Shown: positions 34,714 to 42,999 of the stretch, one piece after another
How positions within the stretch are numbered: position 1 is the first letter of the stretch
Layout of the letters: each line of letters begins with the position of its first letter
The notes under the pieces: model-generated
The model's input: only the letters and a program-made list of their open reading frames with translations
The model's database searches: none
What the model was told of the DNA's origin: nothing
Made by a program: the position numbers and the translations under genes
Source: Gemmatimonadota bacterium
Lineage (GTDB): Bacteria; Gemmatimonadota; Gemmatimonadetes; Gemmatimonadales; Gemmatimonadaceae
Assembly: GCA_016719105.1 (NCBI GenBank)
Contig: JADKAQ010000017.1
Coordinates: forward strand, 124,001-188,000
Length of the DNA stretch: 64,000 nt
Direction: 5' to 3'

Positions 34714-35685
34714 TCAGGACGCCACGCGTCGAATGCGCGCCCCGGACGCTGGCGTACGCCGCGCCAGTCGCGCCAGCAGCGGCGCGCTCGGGATCGCGAG
34801 CCCGACGCGCTCTGCCGCCAGGAGCAGGCAGCGCTGCACCAACTCCTCGTCGGCCAGCCCTGCGGCGCGCGCGGCGGTCAGCAGCCCTCCGTCACCAGCG
34901 ACCGCGAGCGCCGGAATCGGATCGACGGCGCACACGTTGGGGACGCCGGTGTCCGAGAGGCGAATGTCCACGCGGGCCACGTCGCGGCACCCCAGGGCGT
35001 GAAAGGCGCGTAACGCGATCGCCTCCACCTCCTCCGCCAGCCCGTCGGCACTCAGCGGGATCGCCGTGCTCGCCGTGACGGCGGGGGCGAAGGGATCGTT
35101 GGAGACCCCAAGCGCGGGAAGCATCACGGCGCTGTCACCGTTGCCCAGGATGCCGCACACGAACGACTCGCCGGGGAGGAAACGCTCGATCAGGATCGGT
35201 TCGCTCGAGGCGCCCAGCAGCTCCGCGACGATCGACTCCAACTCGTCGAAGTCGTGGGCGATGAGTGTGGCAAAGCACGACGACACCCCGCGATCGCGCC
35301 GCACGGCGAACGGAAAGGCACGGCGCGCGTACGGGGCGAGCTGGGTGAGCGAGTGGACGATGGCATAGCTCGCCGTCGGGACGCCGTGCGATGCGAGCGT
35401 CGACTTCATGCGCCCGCGCGCCACGCAGGTGGCGTGCGTGACCGAGTCGCTCCCACTGAACGGAATGGCGAAGTACTCGAGGAAGGCGGGGACGTGCAGC
35501 CGTCGCTCAGGGGCCCCCGCCCCGCGGGCGAGGTTGAGGACGATGTCGGGCCGCGCCGCGTCGAGCCGAGACGGGAGCTGGTCGTCCGCGGGGAGGAAGG
35601 TCACCTCGCCCATCGACTCGAGTGCCCGCTCGATGAGCGCGCCCTCTGCGTTAGGCCCTGTGTCCAACGTCACGCCAATGCGCAT
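34714..35685 (-). CDS. D-Ala-D-Ala ligase-like ATP-grasp protein with altered metal site
   Basis: 323 residues. The N-terminal Rossmann part (MRIGVTLDTGPNAEG, DIVLNLARGAGAPERRLHVP) and YFAIPFSGSDSVTHATC resemble the Ddl family, where the last motif is followed by DK; here ARGRMKSTL follows. The ATP-grasp core includes PFAVRRDRGVSS, PILIERFLPGESFVCGIL and CRDVARVDIRLSDTG. The metal-binding motif of Ddl enzymes, ENxxPG, reads AVDPIPAL here, so the second Mg ligand pair (Glu and Asn) appears replaced. It could be a divergent ATP-grasp ligase using another substrate, or inactive. No cell-wall gene is next to it. It is preceded by the terminator of thyX and stands alone. Confidence 0.7.
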   Translation of the reverse strand: MRIGVTLDTGPNAEGALIERALESMGEVTFLPADDQLPSRLDAARPDIVLNLARGAGAPERRLHVPAFLEYFAIPFSGSDSVTHATCVARGRMKSTLASHGVPTASYAIVHSLTQLAPYARRAFPFAVRRDRGVSSCFATLIAHDFDELESIVAELLGASSEPILIERFLPGESFVCGILGNGDSAVMLPALGVSNDPFAPAVTASTAIPLSADGLAEEVEAIALRAFHALGCRDVARVDIRLSDTGVPNVCAVDPIPALAVAGDGGLLTAARAAGLADEELVQRCLLLAAERVGLAIPSAPLLARLARRTPASGARIRRVAS

Positions 35686-35810
35686 CGTGTGCCGAGTCGC
35701 CTACCGTCGTTATGCTCGAGGCCGTCTGGAAGGCCGCAATACTACCGGAGCGCGCATCGACGGTCAACACGGATGGGACCGCCCGGCGCGGCCAGTACCC
35801 ACAATGCGCC

Positions 35811-35865
35811 GTCAGGCACCACCATCCGGTCCCCGTCAGGCACCACCGTCGGGTCCCGTCAGGCA
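35811..35865. repeat. Imperfect 24-bp tandem repeats
   Basis: Two and a half units of CGTCAGGCACCACCxTCxGGTCC lie just beyond the thyX terminator. The first two units differ at few positions; the third is truncated at CGTCAGGCATC. No coding frame uses them. Confidence 0.6.
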
Positions 35866-35898
35866 TCAAAAAGGGGACCGACCCATGGGTCGGTCCCC
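35866..35898 (-). terminator. Intrinsic terminator of thyX
   Basis: Eleven-base perfect stem GGGGACCGACC / GGTCGGTCCCC with loop CATG. On the minus strand it is followed by five Ts. It lies 46 bp after the thyX stop. Confidence 0.88.
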
Positions 35899-35943
35899 CC
35901 AGCCTAACGCGCGTCGCCCCGTTGAGGACGCGTCGTCGTTCGC

Positions 35944-36693
35944 TCAGACCTTGTGGAACCCCGGACGCGCCGACTCGCGACGATCTTCGGCCATGTAGAC
36001 CTCGAAGTCGCCGAAGAAGGCGGGGGCCTCGTGCTGCATCGTGCGCAGCACCATGAGCCCCAGGCGCCGGATCTCCTGCTCGGCCCCTTCACCGCAGCGC
36101 AGCTCGAGCATCGTGCGCCAGGCACGCACGTTCCCGGTCACCACGATCTTGGTCTCGGTGGAGTTGGGGAGGACGCCACGTGCCGCTTCTCGTGCCATCT
36201 TGCGGCGGTGCACCTTGTCGGCCACCCAGGCATAGCGCTGCATCAGATCGTCCACCAGCGCCACGTACGTCTGCTGCGCCGACTCCACCTGCGTGCGCCA
36301 CGCCGTTTCCAGCGCCTCATCGCCGATGATCGCCGGCGGCACGACGAAGGCGGCCTCCGACTCGTCCACGTAGCGCTGGCTCAGCTGCGAGTAGGCGAAT
36401 CCCGCGCGGTGGCGCACCAGTTCGTGCGTCAGCGAGCGCGAAATCCCCTCCAGCAGAAGCGAGTAGTTGGCGTGCTCCAGCACGCTCCCATGCCCCTGCT
36501 TGAGGATGTTCTGCAGGTACTCGCGCGTGGAGCGCCCGGCGGGATTGCGCTGGCTCATGTAGCACAGGCGTCCCGCGAACTCGGCGAGCCGCTCGCCATC
36601 GGTCGACTCTCCACTCCACGACACCGGGAGATGTGCCGCTTCGGTGAAGGCCGGGCGGGCGAGGACGGTGACGCGGGGCTCGTAGTAGAACAT
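35944..36693 (-). CDS. thyX: FAD-dependent thymidylate synthase ThyX
   Basis: 249 residues. Makes dTMP from dUMP using methylene-tetrahydrofolate and NADPH through FAD, independent of the ThyA mechanism. The ThyX motif RHRxxSxxxxSxR is seen as LVRHRAGFAYSQLSQRY, with the usual Ser shifted to Ala-Gly at one place but the His/Arg core intact. Other family marks are GHGSVLEHANYSLLLEGISR, EAARGVLPNSTETKIVVTGN with the dUMP-binding Asn and Thr, and WRTMLELRC. Length is slightly above the usual 220-250. It is transcribed from upstream near the FAD-linked oxidase gene (48 bp apart) and ends in a strong terminator. Confidence 0.95.
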   Translation of the reverse strand: MFYYEPRVTVLARPAFTEAAHLPVSWSGESTDGERLAEFAGRLCYMSQRNPAGRSTREYLQNILKQGHGSVLEHANYSLLLEGISRSLTHELVRHRAGFAYSQLSQRYVDESEAAFVVPPAIIGDEALETAWRTQVESAQQTYVALVDDLMQRYAWVADKVHRRKMAREAARGVLPNSTETKIVVTGNVRAWRTMLELRCGEGAEQEIRRLGLMVLRTMQHEAPAFFGDFEVYMAEDRRESARPGFHKV

Positions 36694-36741
36694 CGGGCGG
36701 GAGACGGGAGGCGGGAAACGAGAGATGGCGGCGGGGGAAAC

Positions 36742-38370
36742 CTATGCGGGCTCGGACAGCATCTCCAGCCGCGCAGCATCGTACGCGCGCTCGCGCTCCA
36801 CGCGCTGCAACGCGGCGCGAGCCGGCTCGGGGAGCGCCGGCAGGGCGGGGTCGTACTTGATGTGCGCGAACAGGTCCAGGTCGCGCGGGGCGACCTTCAC
36901 CCCGGGGTTCAGGATCGCGGCGGGGTCGAAGGCGGCCTTGATGCGCGTGAAGAGCGCCAGGGCATCGGCCGACCACAGCTGCGCCAGCACCGGCGTGCGG
37001 AGCCGGCCGTCACCGTGCTCGCCGGCGACGGTCCCACCGAGCGCCGAGGTGAGGGCGACGACGTTGACGTACAGGAGACGCACGCGCTCGCGCCAGTCGT
37101 CGTCGCGCACATCGACCAGCGCATTCACGTGCACGTGCGCGTCGCCGGCGTGGCCGAAGATCACCCCACGAAAGCGCGACGCGGCGAGGGCGTCGCGCAC
37201 GCCGCGCACATAGTCGCCAAGTCGCGGAGGCGGGACGCAGCCATCCTCGACGATCTGCATCGACTTGAGGTGGGGATCGAGGCGCGAGAGGATGGGGCTC
37301 GCCGCATGCCGCAGCGTCCACAGCGCCTCCTCCGATTCCGGATCGAGCCCCACCAGGACGCTGGTGGCGCCCTTCGCGTCGCACGCCTGCGCCAGCGTCG
37401 TGGCGCGATCGGCGACCGACGCATCGCCTTCCAGCTCGATCAGGAGGACACACTCGGCGTCGTCGGGGACCGGGAGTGGCTGCGCACTGCGCGCGACGTC
37501 GAGGAAGGTGCGGTCGAGCAGTTCGCACGCCGTGGCGCCGGCGTCGCGGGCGAGGGCGGCGCCGACCACGGCCAGCTCGAGCGAGGGCCACGAGGCGAGC
37601 ACGCTGGCCGTCGACGGTGGGACGTCCGTCAGGCGCAACTCGACGCCGGTGAAGAGGGCGAGCGTCCCCTCGCTCCCGACGAGCAGGTCGACGAGGTCGC
37701 CGCTGGCCGCGAAGTCGTGCACCCCGTAGCCGGACGACTCCTTGCGCACCCGGGAGGGCGGGAGCGCCTGCGCGGCGGCGCGAACGTCGTGGGCCACCGC
37801 GCTCCAACGATCGAGAGCGCCACTCCCCGTGGGGAGCGCGTCGCCGCGGCGGATCGTCGCCCGGCTCCCATCGGCAAAGACGCAGTCGAGCGCCTGGACC
37901 CATCGGCGCATGGCGCCGAAGGCCAGGGTGCGAGGGCCCGCGGCGTTGGTCGATGCCATGCCCGCGATTGTGGCAAAGCTCCCACTCGACGGATCGACGG
38001 GAAAGCGCAACTGTTCGGCGTTCGCTGCCTGCTCCACCTCGCGACGCAGCACACCGGCTCCCCCCCAGATCGTACGACGCTCGAGGTCGACGGGGGCCAG
38101 ATCGGTGAGGCGCGAGAGATCGACCACGACTCCGTCACCCACCGCCCCCCCTCCCATGCTGCTGCCACTGCCACGCGGGACGAGGGGGACGCGCTCGGTG
38201 GCGGCCCAGCGCATGAGCGCGACGACGTCGTCGGCGTCTGCAGGGACGGCGACAGCGAGCGGAACGAGTTGGAGGACCCCGGCGCTTTCCGAGTACACGG
38301 CACGGGCCGCATCATCGGTGCGGAAGGGGCCACGCATGCGAGGCGGCGTGTGAACGAAATGAGACCTCAT
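36742..38370 (-). CDS. FAD-linked oxidase of the GlcD / D-lactate dehydrogenase family
   Basis: 542 residues from the ATG at 38370; an ATG at 38337 is possible. FAD_binding_4 features: VPLVPRGSGSSMGGGAVGDG, DPSSGSFATIAGMASTNAAG, the conserved KESSGYGVHDF and VGSEGTLALFT. The C-terminal FAD-oxidase domain has IFGHAGDAHVHVNALVDV, GTVAGEHGDGRLRTP and FDPAAILNPGVKV. It would oxidise a D-2-hydroxy acid, passing electrons to quinone or cytochrome. There is no fused Fe-S domain. Start codons of this gene and the divergent 38380 gene are only 9 bp apart, so promoters must overlap coding sequence or the true start is 38337. thyX follows on the same strand 48 bp later. Confidence 0.87.
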   Translation of the reverse strand: MRSHFVHTPPRMRGPFRTDDAARAVYSESAGVLQLVPLAVAVPADADDVVALMRWAATERVPLVPRGSGSSMGGGAVGDGVVVDLSRLTDLAPVDLERRTIWGGAGVLRREVEQAANAEQLRFPVDPSSGSFATIAGMASTNAAGPRTLAFGAMRRWVQALDCVFADGSRATIRRGDALPTGSGALDRWSAVAHDVRAAAQALPPSRVRKESSGYGVHDFAASGDLVDLLVGSEGTLALFTGVELRLTDVPPSTASVLASWPSLELAVVGAALARDAGATACELLDRTFLDVARSAQPLPVPDDAECVLLIELEGDASVADRATTLAQACDAKGATSVLVGLDPESEEALWTLRHAASPILSRLDPHLKSMQIVEDGCVPPPRLGDYVRGVRDALAASRFRGVIFGHAGDAHVHVNALVDVRDDDWRERVRLLYVNVVALTSALGGTVAGEHGDGRLRTPVLAQLWSADALALFTRIKAAFDPAAILNPGVKVAPRDLDLFAHIKYDPALPALPEPARAALQRVERERAYDAARLEMLSEPA

Positions 38371-38379
38371 GCAGGGAGA

Positions 38380-39591
38380 ATGATGCCACGCGAGCGCTGC
38401 GACAATCGGGAGGTCGCCCGGGCGATCTGGGGAAGGATCACCCTGGTTGGGTTGGCCGCACTGGCGGTGATGGTCGGTGTCGCGGTCGCCCCCCGACCGG
38501 TCGTGGCGCAGCGCGCGACCTCCGCCGTCTCGCCGTCGCGTCGTGACGGCGGGCGCCCCCGTGCCGATACCGCCTTCGCCGCCGCCGTCGCGCGCCTGTC
38601 GGAGGCCAGCGGCTTCTTCGACACCGACAACCTCATTTCGAACGAGGCGTCGTACCTGCACGTCGTCCCGCGCCTGCGCGCGCTCGGCGTCACCGGGGGC
38701 GCCTACATCGGCGTCGGCCCCGACCAGAATTATTCCTACCTCGCGGTCATCCGTCCGCGCGTGGCCTACCTCGTCGACGTGCGACGCGACAACCTGCTCC
38801 AGCACCTGATGTTCAAGGCGCTCTTCGCCCGTGCGTCGAGTCGCATCGAGTTCCTCTGTCTCTGGTTGGGGCGCGCGCTTCCCCCCGATCCGGGGGCATG
38901 GGGGGCACGCCCCATCGATGACATCGTCCGCTACGTCGATGGGGCCCGGCGCGACGAGGCCGGGGCCCGCCAGTTGCAATCGCTGCTCGTGCGCGACGCC
39001 GTCGCCACCGGCATCCCGCTGTCGGCCACCGATCGCGCCACGATCGAGCGCTTTGCGGCCACGTTCGCGCGCGAGGGGCTCGATCTCCGCTTCACGTCGT
39101 TTGGCCGAGCGCCGCGCCCGTACTATCCCACGCTGCGCGACCTCGTGCGGGCGCGCGATACCGACGGCAAGCAGGTGTCATATCTCGCGAGCGAGGACGA
39201 CTGGCGCGTCGTGAAGGCGATGCACGAGACGCATCGCATCATCCCCGTGGTCGGCAACCTGGGCGGCACGCACGCGCTCCCCGCCATCGCCCGCGAGGTC
39301 GCGGCCGCCCGGGAGACCGTCTCGGCGCTCTACACGTCGAACGTCGAGTTCTACCTGTGGGGGGAGCGCGCCTTCGACGACTTCGCGCGCGGCGTCGCCG
39401 CCTTGCCGCGCGACCGGCGCTCGGTGATCATCCGGTCGTACTTCGGGCGGCAGTTCGGCGACCAGCATCCGCTCGCCGTGCCGGGCTTCGCGAGCGTGCA
39501 GCTGCTGCAGCCCATCGACGACTTCGCGCGACGCTACCGCGGTGGCGGCTGGACGTCGTATCGCGCCCTCGTCACGGACGGCGCACGCTGA
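38380..39591 (+). CDS. Conserved exported protein, possibly LIC_10091-like
   Basis: 403 residues from tandem ATGs at 38380/38383. A hydrophobic segment at about 20-42 (LVGLAALAVMVGVAVAPRPV, cut near VVAQ) is a signal peptide or anchor. The body contains GGAYIGVGPDQNYSYLAVIR, PRVAYLVDVRRDNLLQHLMF, TLRDLVRARDTDGKQVSYLA and HRIIPVVGNLGGTHALPAIA. This looks like a SAM-methyltransferase-like Rossmann arrangement and resembles, from memory, the LIC_10091 family of unknown function; that label needs a profile search. The much longer open frame upstream in the same frame runs antisense to thyX and the oxidase and is not real. Confidence 0.7.
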   Translation: MMPRERCDNREVARAIWGRITLVGLAALAVMVGVAVAPRPVVAQRATSAVSPSRRDGGRPRADTAFAAAVARLSEASGFFDTDNLISNEASYLHVVPRLRALGVTGGAYIGVGPDQNYSYLAVIRPRVAYLVDVRRDNLLQHLMFKALFARASSRIEFLCLWLGRALPPDPGAWGARPIDDIVRYVDGARRDEAGARQLQSLLVRDAVATGIPLSATDRATIERFAATFAREGLDLRFTSFGRAPRPYYPTLRDLVRARDTDGKQVSYLASEDDWRVVKAMHETHRIIPVVGNLGGTHALPAIAREVAAARETVSALYTSNVEFYLWGERAFDDFARGVAALPRDRRSVIIRSYFGRQFGDQHPLAVPGFASVQLLQPIDDFARRYRGGGWTSYRALVTDGAR

Positions 39592-39670
39592 GCGGCGCTC
39601 GCTGACTGGCGCAGGCGGAGGCGGCGCTCGCAGGGGCGGCGCGGCGCGCCGTGCCCAGCGATGCGCCAAA

Positions 39671-40396
39671 CTACGGCTTGTCGGACTTCTTGGGGCGCTG
39701 CGCGACGAGCGTGGTGTCGATCCGGAAGGCGAACAGCTGCTGCACGAGCTGCCGCACCTTGCGCCCCCCCATGACCGCCGGGCGGAACTTCATCTGCGGC
39801 AGCGTGGCCTTCACCGAATTGGCGAAGTCGGGATGCGTGGCGGAGAGGATGACGATGCTCGAGGCGTCGGCGGTCCCCGTCGTGTCGACGATGTACTGAA
39901 TCCCCACCGACCCTTCGATCTTCTTTTCCAGCATCTCCGGCGGATACGGCGGCGCCGCACTGTCGTCGAATCGCGCCGCGGCCGAGTCGACCTCGAGCAC
40001 CGTCATCACCGAGTCGCCCGGTGCTTCGGGGGCCGACTGCTGCGCGTCGGAGAGCTCGCTGCTCAACTCCGTCACCCCGGGGCCCGACTCCACTTCCCGC
40101 TGGCGAGGCTTGGACGCTGCCGGGTCGATCTTCTCATCACCGGCGCCGCCGGCGCGCTCGGTCGACATGTACGTGATGCGTTCCTGTTTTGGGCGCGAGC
40201 CGAGGATGCGATCCTTCGGGATGAAGAACGCGACCGGCGTGAACGAGTTGGCCAGGTCGGATGGCTTCACCTCGTGCGAGGCGACCAGGGTGCTGCCGAT
40301 GATCGCGGCGTGCGCCACGAGGCTCACCGTGTAGCCTTCTACACTGGCGAGCGTGCTCGCGCGGGCGCTTGACTCGAGTAGGCGTCGGAACAGCAT
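39671..40396 (-). CDS. TonB-like energy-transducing protein
   Basis: 241 residues from the ATG at 40396, preceded by GGAGG five bases upstream. One membrane segment (YTVSLVAHAAIIGSTLVASH) lies near residues 20-40. A Pro-poor, charged spacer (about 60-160) follows. The C-terminal TonB domain is clear: PPYPPEMLEKKIEGSVGIQY, VDTTGTADASSIVILSATHP and VKATLPQMKFRPAVMGGRKV, with the conserved YP and FxPA. It would couple the ExbB/ExbD proton motor to outer-membrane receptors such as the one at 45353. No exbB or exbD gene is near. The longer open frame upstream lacks family features. Confidence 0.85.
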   Translation of the reverse strand: MLFRRLLESSARASTLASVEGYTVSLVAHAAIIGSTLVASHEVKPSDLANSFTPVAFFIPKDRILGSRPKQERITYMSTERAGGAGDEKIDPAASKPRQREVESGPGVTELSSELSDAQQSAPEAPGDSVMTVLEVDSAAARFDDSAAPPYPPEMLEKKIEGSVGIQYIVDTTGTADASSIVILSATHPDFANSVKATLPQMKFRPAVMGGRKVRQLVQQLFAFRIDTTLVAQRPKKSDKP

Positions 40397-40530
40397 GGGA
40401 ACCTCCGCGCATGACGGCGGACGGCTGAGGGACCGACGGGGCGTCCGTCGGCCACTACGAGTATGGGGCGCGTCTCGAACGGGAACAAGCGGCGAGGGGC
40501 GAACGGCCCATCCCACGCCGCCAACGCATG

Positions 40531-40620
40531 TTACCGGCCGGTGAACTGCGGGGGCCGCTCCTCCAGGAAGGCGTCGTGCTCTTCACCACGGTTCGCCCCG
40601 AAGCAGGCGAGACGACGCGT
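40531..40620 (-). pseudogene. 3' remnant of an enoyl-CoA hydratase gene
   Basis: Reading the minus strand to the TAA at 40531-40533 gives ACFGANRGEEHDAFLEERPP then QFTGR and stop. This is the typical C-terminus of crotonase-family hydratases (FxTxDxxEGxxAFLEKRxPxF). Only about 25-30 codons are recognisable; upstream, toward 40765, the similarity fades and no start or catalytic part is present. It appears to be the tail left after deletion of the rest of the gene. It sits between the TonB-like gene and a small membrane protein gene. Confidence 0.6.
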
Positions 40621-40765
40621 CCCCGCTCTCACTGCGTATCCCCTCGACCCAAGACGACAGTCGGGTCGCCCAAATCGCATCAGGGTGGCGGACGGCGACG
40701 CTGAGCCGAAACGCTACCTGGCGCGGTCGCTCGCGCTGGCGGCGTCGACGCGGTCGCTCACACCC

Positions 40766-41266
40766 CTAACCGCCAATGACCACCGACGCTCGCGGGCGTG
40801 CCGGTTCGATGTCCGTCAGCTTCGACATGCGGAACCCGCGCAGCCCCATGAAGCCCACGGCGACGACGAAGGTGAGGTGCTTGACCACCGCCTTCGACGC
40901 CGCCGACTCGAACGCCTGCTGGGCCTCCGCCTGCACCACGTTGCGCAGCTGGAAGATGTCGAGCAGGAAGAAGAGCAGCAGCGCCACGAAGCACGCAGCG
41001 ATCACGAGGTTGGCGATCGCCATGATGCGTTGGAAACGCTGGTGTGAGGCGTACGCCGCGACTCCCATCGCCAAGCCGACCCCGAGGAGCGGGGTGAGGA
41101 GGAAGCCCGAGAGCAGCCCCACGGAGGCAAAACGCCACTCGATGTCGCTCACACGCAGGGGGACGATGCTGGTCACGAAGTCCAGCGCCGGCGTTGCGAC
41201 GAGGAGGAAGGCCAGGACGTACAGCGGCGCGATCAGCGCGTCGGCGTCGTAATGCGTGCCATTCAT
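40766..41266 (-). CDS. Small multi-pass membrane protein of unknown function
   Basis: 166 residues from the ATG at 41266 (MNGTHYDADALIAPLYVLAF). Four hydrophobic segments: LIAPLYVLAFLLVATPALDF, FASVGLLSGFLLTPLLGVGL, IMAIANLVIAACFVALLLFF and VVKHLTFVVAVGFMGLRGFR. A conserved-looking amphipathic stretch (NVVQAEAQQAFESAASKAVV) lies between the third and fourth. No transporter, sensor or enzyme motif is visible and I do not recognise the family. The open frame extends upstream but the extra residues are hydrophilic and Pro/Arg-rich. Its gene lies beyond the PEP-CTERM terminator. Confidence 0.55.
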   Translation of the reverse strand: MNGTHYDADALIAPLYVLAFLLVATPALDFVTSIVPLRVSDIEWRFASVGLLSGFLLTPLLGVGLAMGVAAYASHQRFQRIMAIANLVIAACFVALLLFFLLDIFQLRNVVQAEAQQAFESAASKAVVKHLTFVVAVGFMGLRGFRMSKLTDIEPARPRASVVIGG

Positions 41267-41346
41267 GGAATCGGGATTCGGTGGCAGGGGACCGAGCGAG
41301 CGACGATTGCCCTGGGTGCCCGTCACGTTATGCCGAGGGGGTAACA

Positions 41347-41384
41347 ATGAAAAGTGGGCTGGGTTCCGGGACCCAGCCCACTTT
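41347..41384 (-). terminator. Intrinsic terminator of the PEP-CTERM gene
   Basis: Fourteen-base perfect stem AAAGTGGGCTGGGT / ACCCAGCCCACTTT around TCCGGG (41351-41384). On the minus strand it is followed by TCATTG, with TTTT within the stem end. It lies 32 bp after the stop. Confidence 0.85.
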
Positions 41385-41415
41385 CCACCGGTCGCGCCGA
41401 AAGGGGGAGACGCGA

Positions 41416-42132
41416 CTAGAACCGAATGGCACCCTTCGTCATCGCCACGCCGAGGATGACGAGCACCCCGGTGCCGAGCAGAATCCAGGTCTCAGGCTCA
41501 GGGGTCGCGACCGTATCGGTCAGGAACTCCTGCGCCCCCACCCCGGAGACGCGTCCGGCGGCGTTCACATCCGTGACGATCGACCAGCGCGAGAAATCGA
41601 AGGTCGACGCCCCACCATTGTTATACCACGAGTCGGCCTGGTTCAGCCAGTAGGCCTCCGACGAATTGATCGCCGGGTTCGCCCCGCCGTTGGGGTTGCC
41701 CGGGTTGAGCAGGTTCCAGATTGCGGTCTGGATCCCACCCCACTGTGCCGTCTGGATGCCAGGGGCCTTGTACGTCGAGGCGAGGAAGGCCGCCTTCTGG
41801 TAGTTGACCTGCTTGGCGTTGCCGTGGCGCGTGGCGCTCAAGTCGTTCGAGGAGAGGCGGGTGAACACCCCCGTCCACTTCTGCCCGAAGCTGATGCTGT
41901 TCAGGATGTCGACGCAGAACAGGTTGAGCGACGGACGCGTCGGATCGGAGAGCACCGTTCCCGTGAAGGGGCCCACATAGTAGCCGTAGGCCGTGACCGC
42001 GGGATTCGGCGCCCTCGTCTGGAACTGGAGGTTCTTGACCCGGTACGTCGGGACCGGCTGCTTCAGCGCGTGGGCAGGAGAGGCCGTGGCGGCGAGAGCG
42101 ACGAGGGCGAGTAACGGACGGGAGAGGCGCAT
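41416..42132 (-). CDS. PEP-CTERM sorting-signal exported protein
   Basis: 238 residues from the ATG at 42132. The signal peptide (MRLSRPLLALVALAATASPA) is cut near AHA. The mature part is Asn/Gly/Ser-rich (NLLNPGNPNGGANPAINSSE, AYWLNQADSWYNNGGAST) with little charge. The C-terminus has the sorting signal TPEPETWILLGTGVLVILGV followed by a basic tail (TKGAIRF): PEP motif, one membrane segment, positive end. An exosortase (EpsH/XrtA type) would cleave or anchor such proteins during export with surface polysaccharide. No exosortase gene lies in the window. The single Cys in NLFCVDIL may matter for folding. It is alone in its transcription unit. Confidence 0.85.
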   Translation of the reverse strand: MRLSRPLLALVALAATASPAHALKQPVPTYRVKNLQFQTRAPNPAVTAYGYYVGPFTGTVLSDPTRPSLNLFCVDILNSISFGQKWTGVFTRLSSNDLSATRHGNAKQVNYQKAAFLASTYKAPGIQTAQWGGIQTAIWNLLNPGNPNGGANPAINSSEAYWLNQADSWYNNGGASTFDFSRWSIVTDVNAAGRVSGVGAQEFLTDTVATPEPETWILLGTGVLVILGVAMTKGAIRF

Positions 42133-42702
42133 AATCGGAAGACGCAGGGCTGAGGACACGGCCGGGAGATTCCGGTGGCGCACATCGGCGAGAGTTGCCG
42201 CCCGAGGGACTGCTTCGGTGCGATGCAATGCCTCGCCGATGTGCGATACCTCACAATTGCACGCGGCATGCCGTCGGCGGCCGATTCGGAGAATCGAAGG
42301 GACAGATTTCCCGCGAGGTTTGCCGCAAGTCGTTTTCTTGCATCGACTTGCCGCCTTCCGCGGGCATGATGTTCCGTCCTGAACTTGTCTGGAAGCACGA
42401 TGAAGGAACGGTCGCACGCGCTGGTGCTCCGCCAAGGCGTGTCGCGGGCGCTCGCCATCGGCGTCGTCTGACGTCGACGTTGCAGAATGCCGGAGTGATG
42501 CGGTCTGGCGACTCGATCTCGCGACGCGTCTTTTCCCGCGACGTCGTGGGGCGGAAAAAGCGACCGCCGATCCGGCGCGAGGCGTCGAATCGGCGGTCGG
42601 TGCGGACCGGGCGATGGGTCGGGGGGCTTGCCGTGCTACCGTGGGCGGGGGAGCGTCACGGGCAGGTTCGGCTGTCTACGAGCTGGGCTCCCCCTCGAAT
42701 CG
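42133..42702. other. Gene-poor stretch of about 570 bp
   Basis: It lies between the PEP-CTERM start and the stop of a small minus-strand gene. The only structure I can support is the terminator hairpin at 42553-42598. Open frames on both strands are Arg-rich shadows with no motif. The left half should contain the PEP-CTERM promoter. Confidence 0.45.
42553..42598 (-). terminator. Intrinsic terminator downstream of the small rod-like gene
   Basis: Ten-base perfect stem GACCGCCGAT / ATCGGCGGTC with a 17-nt loop. On the minus strand it is followed by GCTTTTTCC. It is 105 bp beyond the stop at 42703. Confidence 0.7.
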
Positions 42703-42999
42703 TCAGGCCGCGGCGGCGTTGTCGTAACCGCCAATACGGAGTGCTTCGCTGATCCCCTCGTTGGCGGCGGCGGCCATCTTCAGCGCGGCAGAGAACATCC
42801 GCTTGGACACCATCATTTCCACGGTGCCGTCCAGAAGGCCCGTCTCCTGGGCCGCCAACGCCTCCGCCTCCTTGGCGTTGGTCGGGGCATCGGTGACGTT
42901 GGTGGTAGTCGCGCGCGCCACCTTCTCGGCCGCACGGTCCATCGACGCCGACTGTCGCTGGATAGCGGTGAGACTGCTGGATATCGCGTTGATTGCCAT
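42703..42999 (-). CDS. Small helical protein resembling flagellar rod/hook termini
   Basis: 98 residues from the ATG at 42999, with AGGAG eight bases upstream. The N-terminal helix INAISSSLTAIQRQSASMDR then AAEKVARATT has the pattern of flagellar axial proteins (LxxAxxxLxxxAxNIANxxT). The C-terminal helix GTVEMMVSKRMFSAALKMAA resembles their VxMIxAxxxFxANxKxxxxxDE end. The large central domain of FlgB/FlgC is missing. Could be a minimal rod-like protein or an unrelated helical hairpin. No other flagellar gene lies in the window, although a chemotaxis locus does. Confidence 0.5.
   Translation of the reverse strand: MAINAISSSLTAIQRQSASMDRAAEKVARATTTNVTDAPTNAKEAEALAAQETGLLDGTVEMMVSKRMFSAALKMAAAANEGISEALRIGGYDNAAAA

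Noticed and set aside
35811..35865. Possible short CRISPR array
   Set aside because: Units are directly adjacent, imperfect and without spacers, and no cas gene is present.
35953..38379. Long in-frame extension upstream of the 38380 gene
   Set aside because: It runs antisense to thyX and the FAD-linked oxidase and has no recognisable sequence; only the part from 38380 resembles a protein.
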